A stretch of 21,558 bases of DNA from Spirogloea muscicola (lineage: Eukaryota > Streptophyta > Zygnematophyceae > Spirogloeales > Spirogloeaceae): NCBI GenBank assembly GCA_009602725.1, contig WELB01000022.1, positions 481,114 to 502,671 on the forward strand, written 5' to 3'. This document shows positions 20,095 through 21,558 of the stretch, in pieces; positions within the stretch are counted from its first letter, which is position 1, and each line of letters opens with the position of its first letter. Both the position numbers and the translations under genes were made by a program. The notes under the pieces are model-generated. The model was not told where the DNA came from. It saw nothing but the letters and a program-made list of their open reading frames with translations, and ran no database searches.

Positions 20095-20420
20095 CTGGTG
20101 GCACGAGGGCTTGTCAATTGCCATCTGGTATGCTTGGGCAACACTTAGCGAGCCCTTTCTATCTGTTAGCGGCCCTACGTGCTGACTAGTATTCACTGAG
20201 CGGGTCAGCTTAGCAGCAGGTGATGTACACTGTCTGTGTACTTGCCCTCGTACTTGGCCTCTCAGGCCCTCCATCACTCGAACACACTCCAGTTCCCTCG
20301 GCTCATCTGACCTCCAACGCAGGCACGGGGGTACTAAGAGCGCCGTGTTTGCTTAGCCTGTGGCTCCCCGCTAATACAGACGTGAACAACCTCTGTGTGC
20401 GCCTGGCTAGCTTTTAGCTT
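20095..20420 (+). repeat. Dispersed repeat, copy B
   Basis: Contains CTTGTCAATTGCCATCTGGT, GTGCTGACTAGT, the 29-base core shared exactly with copy A (20201-20229), CTCATCTGACCTCC, GGGGGTACTAAGAGCGCC, and CTGTGTGCGCCTGGCTAGC. The minus strand encodes CTSPAAKLTRSVNTSQH and YQMAIDK, homologous to the peptides in copy A, so selection or recent origin has kept the frame. A GGCACGAGG-like left boundary is suggestive only. Confidence 0.7.
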
Positions 20421-20437
20421 CATTCATTCATTCGTTC
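20419..20437. repeat. CATT tetranucleotide microsatellite
   Basis: TTCATTCATTCATTCGTTC: about four imperfect CATT units immediately after repeat copy B and before a hairpin repeat. Confidence 0.7.
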
Positions 20438-20439
20438 TT

Positions 20440-20465
20440 TTCCCTGGGCTGGCCTCTCCCAGCGA
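20440..20465 (+). repeat. Hairpin repeat copy CTGGGCTGGCCTCTCCCAGC
   Basis: Stem GCTGG (20448-20452) with CCAGC (20459-20463), nearly identical to the copy at 19021. It is followed by ACAGCCGCTCTTC segments at 20498-20525, also part of the dispersed repeat family. Confidence 0.55.
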
Positions 20466-20591
20466 CCGCCGCTTCTGGAAGCGTTTTTCTTCACTTCACA
20501 GCCGCTCTTCTTACAGCCGCTCTTAGATATCAGCATCTGCATTCTTTTCTCTTTCCTCCCTGTCCTCTTCCTCCCGCCCGGCGGCGGACCC

Positions 20592-20925
20592 CGCATCATC
20601 GCCGATGTGGTGACAACTGACTGCTTCGACTCCGCCAGTCCCACCAGATCGGCGTCGTTTGCAGGGCACGCGGTCGGCCTGGCGGCCCGGGTCAAGGAGC
20701 GAAATTATGCTGATCACCCGGTTGGTGATGAATTTCGCGGCCCTGGCGATGGATGTACACAGTTTCGGCAGCCGCTGGCTGGATCTCCTTCAGCGGCTTG
20801 CCCGCCAGGCCATTGACAACGCTCCCTTGCCCACGCCGTCCACACGCGAGCAGGCCGTGCTATGGCCGCCGCCTCTGGGTCTCGGCGGAGTGCCTCTTTC
20901 CTTGCAGCGAGCTACTCAGACCTGA
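20592..20925 (+). pseudogene. Mobile-element protein fragment, copy 2, frameshifted
   Basis: Begins RIIADVVTTDCFDSAS in one frame and runs to DHPVGDEF near 20734. It then continues in another frame as FAALAMDVHSFGSRWLDLL and ARQAID, ending near VPLSLQRATQT with a stop. Each block aligns with copy 3 (RIIADVVTTDVVDRS, DHPAADEFVPLAVDVHG, SHWLDLLARLARRAV, VSLQRS). A single-frame shift at DEF and an early stop mark it as non-functional. No start codon or upstream catalytic domain is present. Confidence 0.7.
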
Positions 20926-21034
20926 TGTTGCTCACTCGTGGGTACTGAGCTTCCCTCTGCATCGTCTCTGTGTTCTGCAGTGTTTTGTAGTGTAGTCCTT
21001 TTTCCGGCTCCTCTTTCTTTGGCTTTGGACATTG

Positions 21035-21145
21035 TCCATTCTTTTTTGGGCTGGCTTTGCCAGCCCCTCTTCTCTATGGGCGGGCACTTCTATCTTTCTT
21101 TTGGGCTGGCTTTGCCCCCTCGTCTCTATGGGCGAGCACTTCCCC
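21035..21145 (+). repeat. Two tandem hairpin-repeat units
   Basis: Unit 1 has the perfect stem GGGCTGGC (21048-21055), loop TTT, GCCAGCCC (21059-21066), then CTCTTCTCTATGGGCGGGCA. Unit 2 repeats TTTTGGGCTGGCTTTGCC (21099-21116) with a damaged right arm, then CTCTATGGGCGAGCACTTCC. The units are about 55 bases apart. They directly precede protein copy 3, suggesting that they belong to that element's 5' or inter-element sequence. Confidence 0.7.
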
Positions 21146-21172
21146 CTCTTTTTTCGGCTCCTCTTTCTCGGG

Positions 21173-21558
21173 CGCATCATTGCCGATGTGGTCACCACTG
21201 ATGTGGTCGACCGCTCCAACCCGGGGCTTTCTGCCTCGCGGGCTGGCCACGCTGCGGCAAAGGCCGCTCGCAGCAAGGCGGCCAAACACGCCGACCACCC
21301 GGCTGCCGACGAGTTCGTCCCCCTGGCTGTGGACGTGCATGGGGCTCTCGGATCCCACTGGCTCGACCTGTTGGCCAGGCTTGCACGGCGCGCTGTGTCC
21401 CGCAGGCGCGGTGAGCCGGCTGACTTCAACGCCGCTGGCTCGTGGGCTCAGGTGTATCGTATGCGCTTGTCCGTCTCCCTCCAGCGGTCCATGGCCCACG
21501 CCTTGCATCTGCGTGCTGGCCGTGCTCTCGCTGCGGCCTCCGGCTTTCGTCAGGGGGA
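21173..21558 (+). pseudogene. Mobile-element protein fragment, copy 3, open to the window edge
   Basis: An open frame without an obvious start runs from RIIADVVTTD to the last base (about 128 residues). Blocks in order: DVVTTDVVDRS, RAGHAAAKAARSKAAKHAD, DEFVPLAVDVHGALGSHW, LDLLARLARRAV, YRMRLSVSLQRSMAHALH, and RAGRALAAASGFRQG. The layout (acidic DV.TTD, a basic helix, then F.PLA...G..G...L..LA) resembles the C-terminal nuclease-like tail of reverse-transcriptase proteins from algal and protist retroelements, as I recall that family. No RT motif is inside the window, so the assignment is inference. It could be the 3' end of an intact element continuing to the right, or another 5'-truncated copy. 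Confidence 0.6.

Noticed and set aside
20938-21201. Plus-strand open frame of 87 residues
   Set aside because: It reads through the two hairpin-repeat units and no motif is seen; repeat-derived.

Overview
The window is nuclear DNA of a photosynthetic green-lineage eukaryote, most likely a unicellular or simple green alga. The evidence is three intron-rich protein genes of plant type, short introns (about 120-460 bases), GC-rich exons with Ala/Gly/Pro runs, and a NIN-like (NLP) nitrate-response regulator, a family known only from green plants and algae. I cannot name the genus. No rRNA, tRNA or CRISPR array was seen.

Layout. (1) Positions 1-1555, plus strand: the spliceosomal core protein SmG in four exons, including a 23-base microexon, behind a CCG-triplet-rich 5' region. 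(2) 1556-2775: convergent 3' ends. (3) 2776-10550, minus strand: a large NLP gene. I could assemble it as 16 exons, 1324 residues, with an N-terminal GAF-like sensor region, an acidic tract, an RWP-RK DNA-binding domain and a C-terminal PB1 domain. (4) 10551-12839: the GC-rich upstream region of the NLP gene. It holds an out-of-frame upstream ORF, a 140-base terminal-inverted-repeat element, a minus-strand fragment of a retroelement-like protein and diverged repeats. (5) 12840-17246, minus strand: a 12-exon, 540-residue Hanks-type serine/threonine kinase with all catalytic motifs and a C-terminal hydrophobic (membrane) segment. (6) 17247-18299: its 5' flank. (7) 18300-21558: a repeat-rich region with three diverged copies of one dispersed repeat, a recurrent GGGCTGGC/GCCAGCCC hairpin, and several broken or partial copies of a mobile-element protein domain. 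The best copy runs off the right end.

The three host genes show no obvious joint pathway (pre-mRNA splicing, nitrate-responsive transcription, signalling kinase). Exon joins were chosen from GT/AG sites and reading-frame phase, and by family resemblance from memory. All three models close in frame, which is strong internal support. The NLP exon 2/3 junction is the one I trust least. The accessory signal most worth following is the mobile-element family that appears both at the right end and, on the other strand, beside the inverted-repeat element upstream of the NLP gene.
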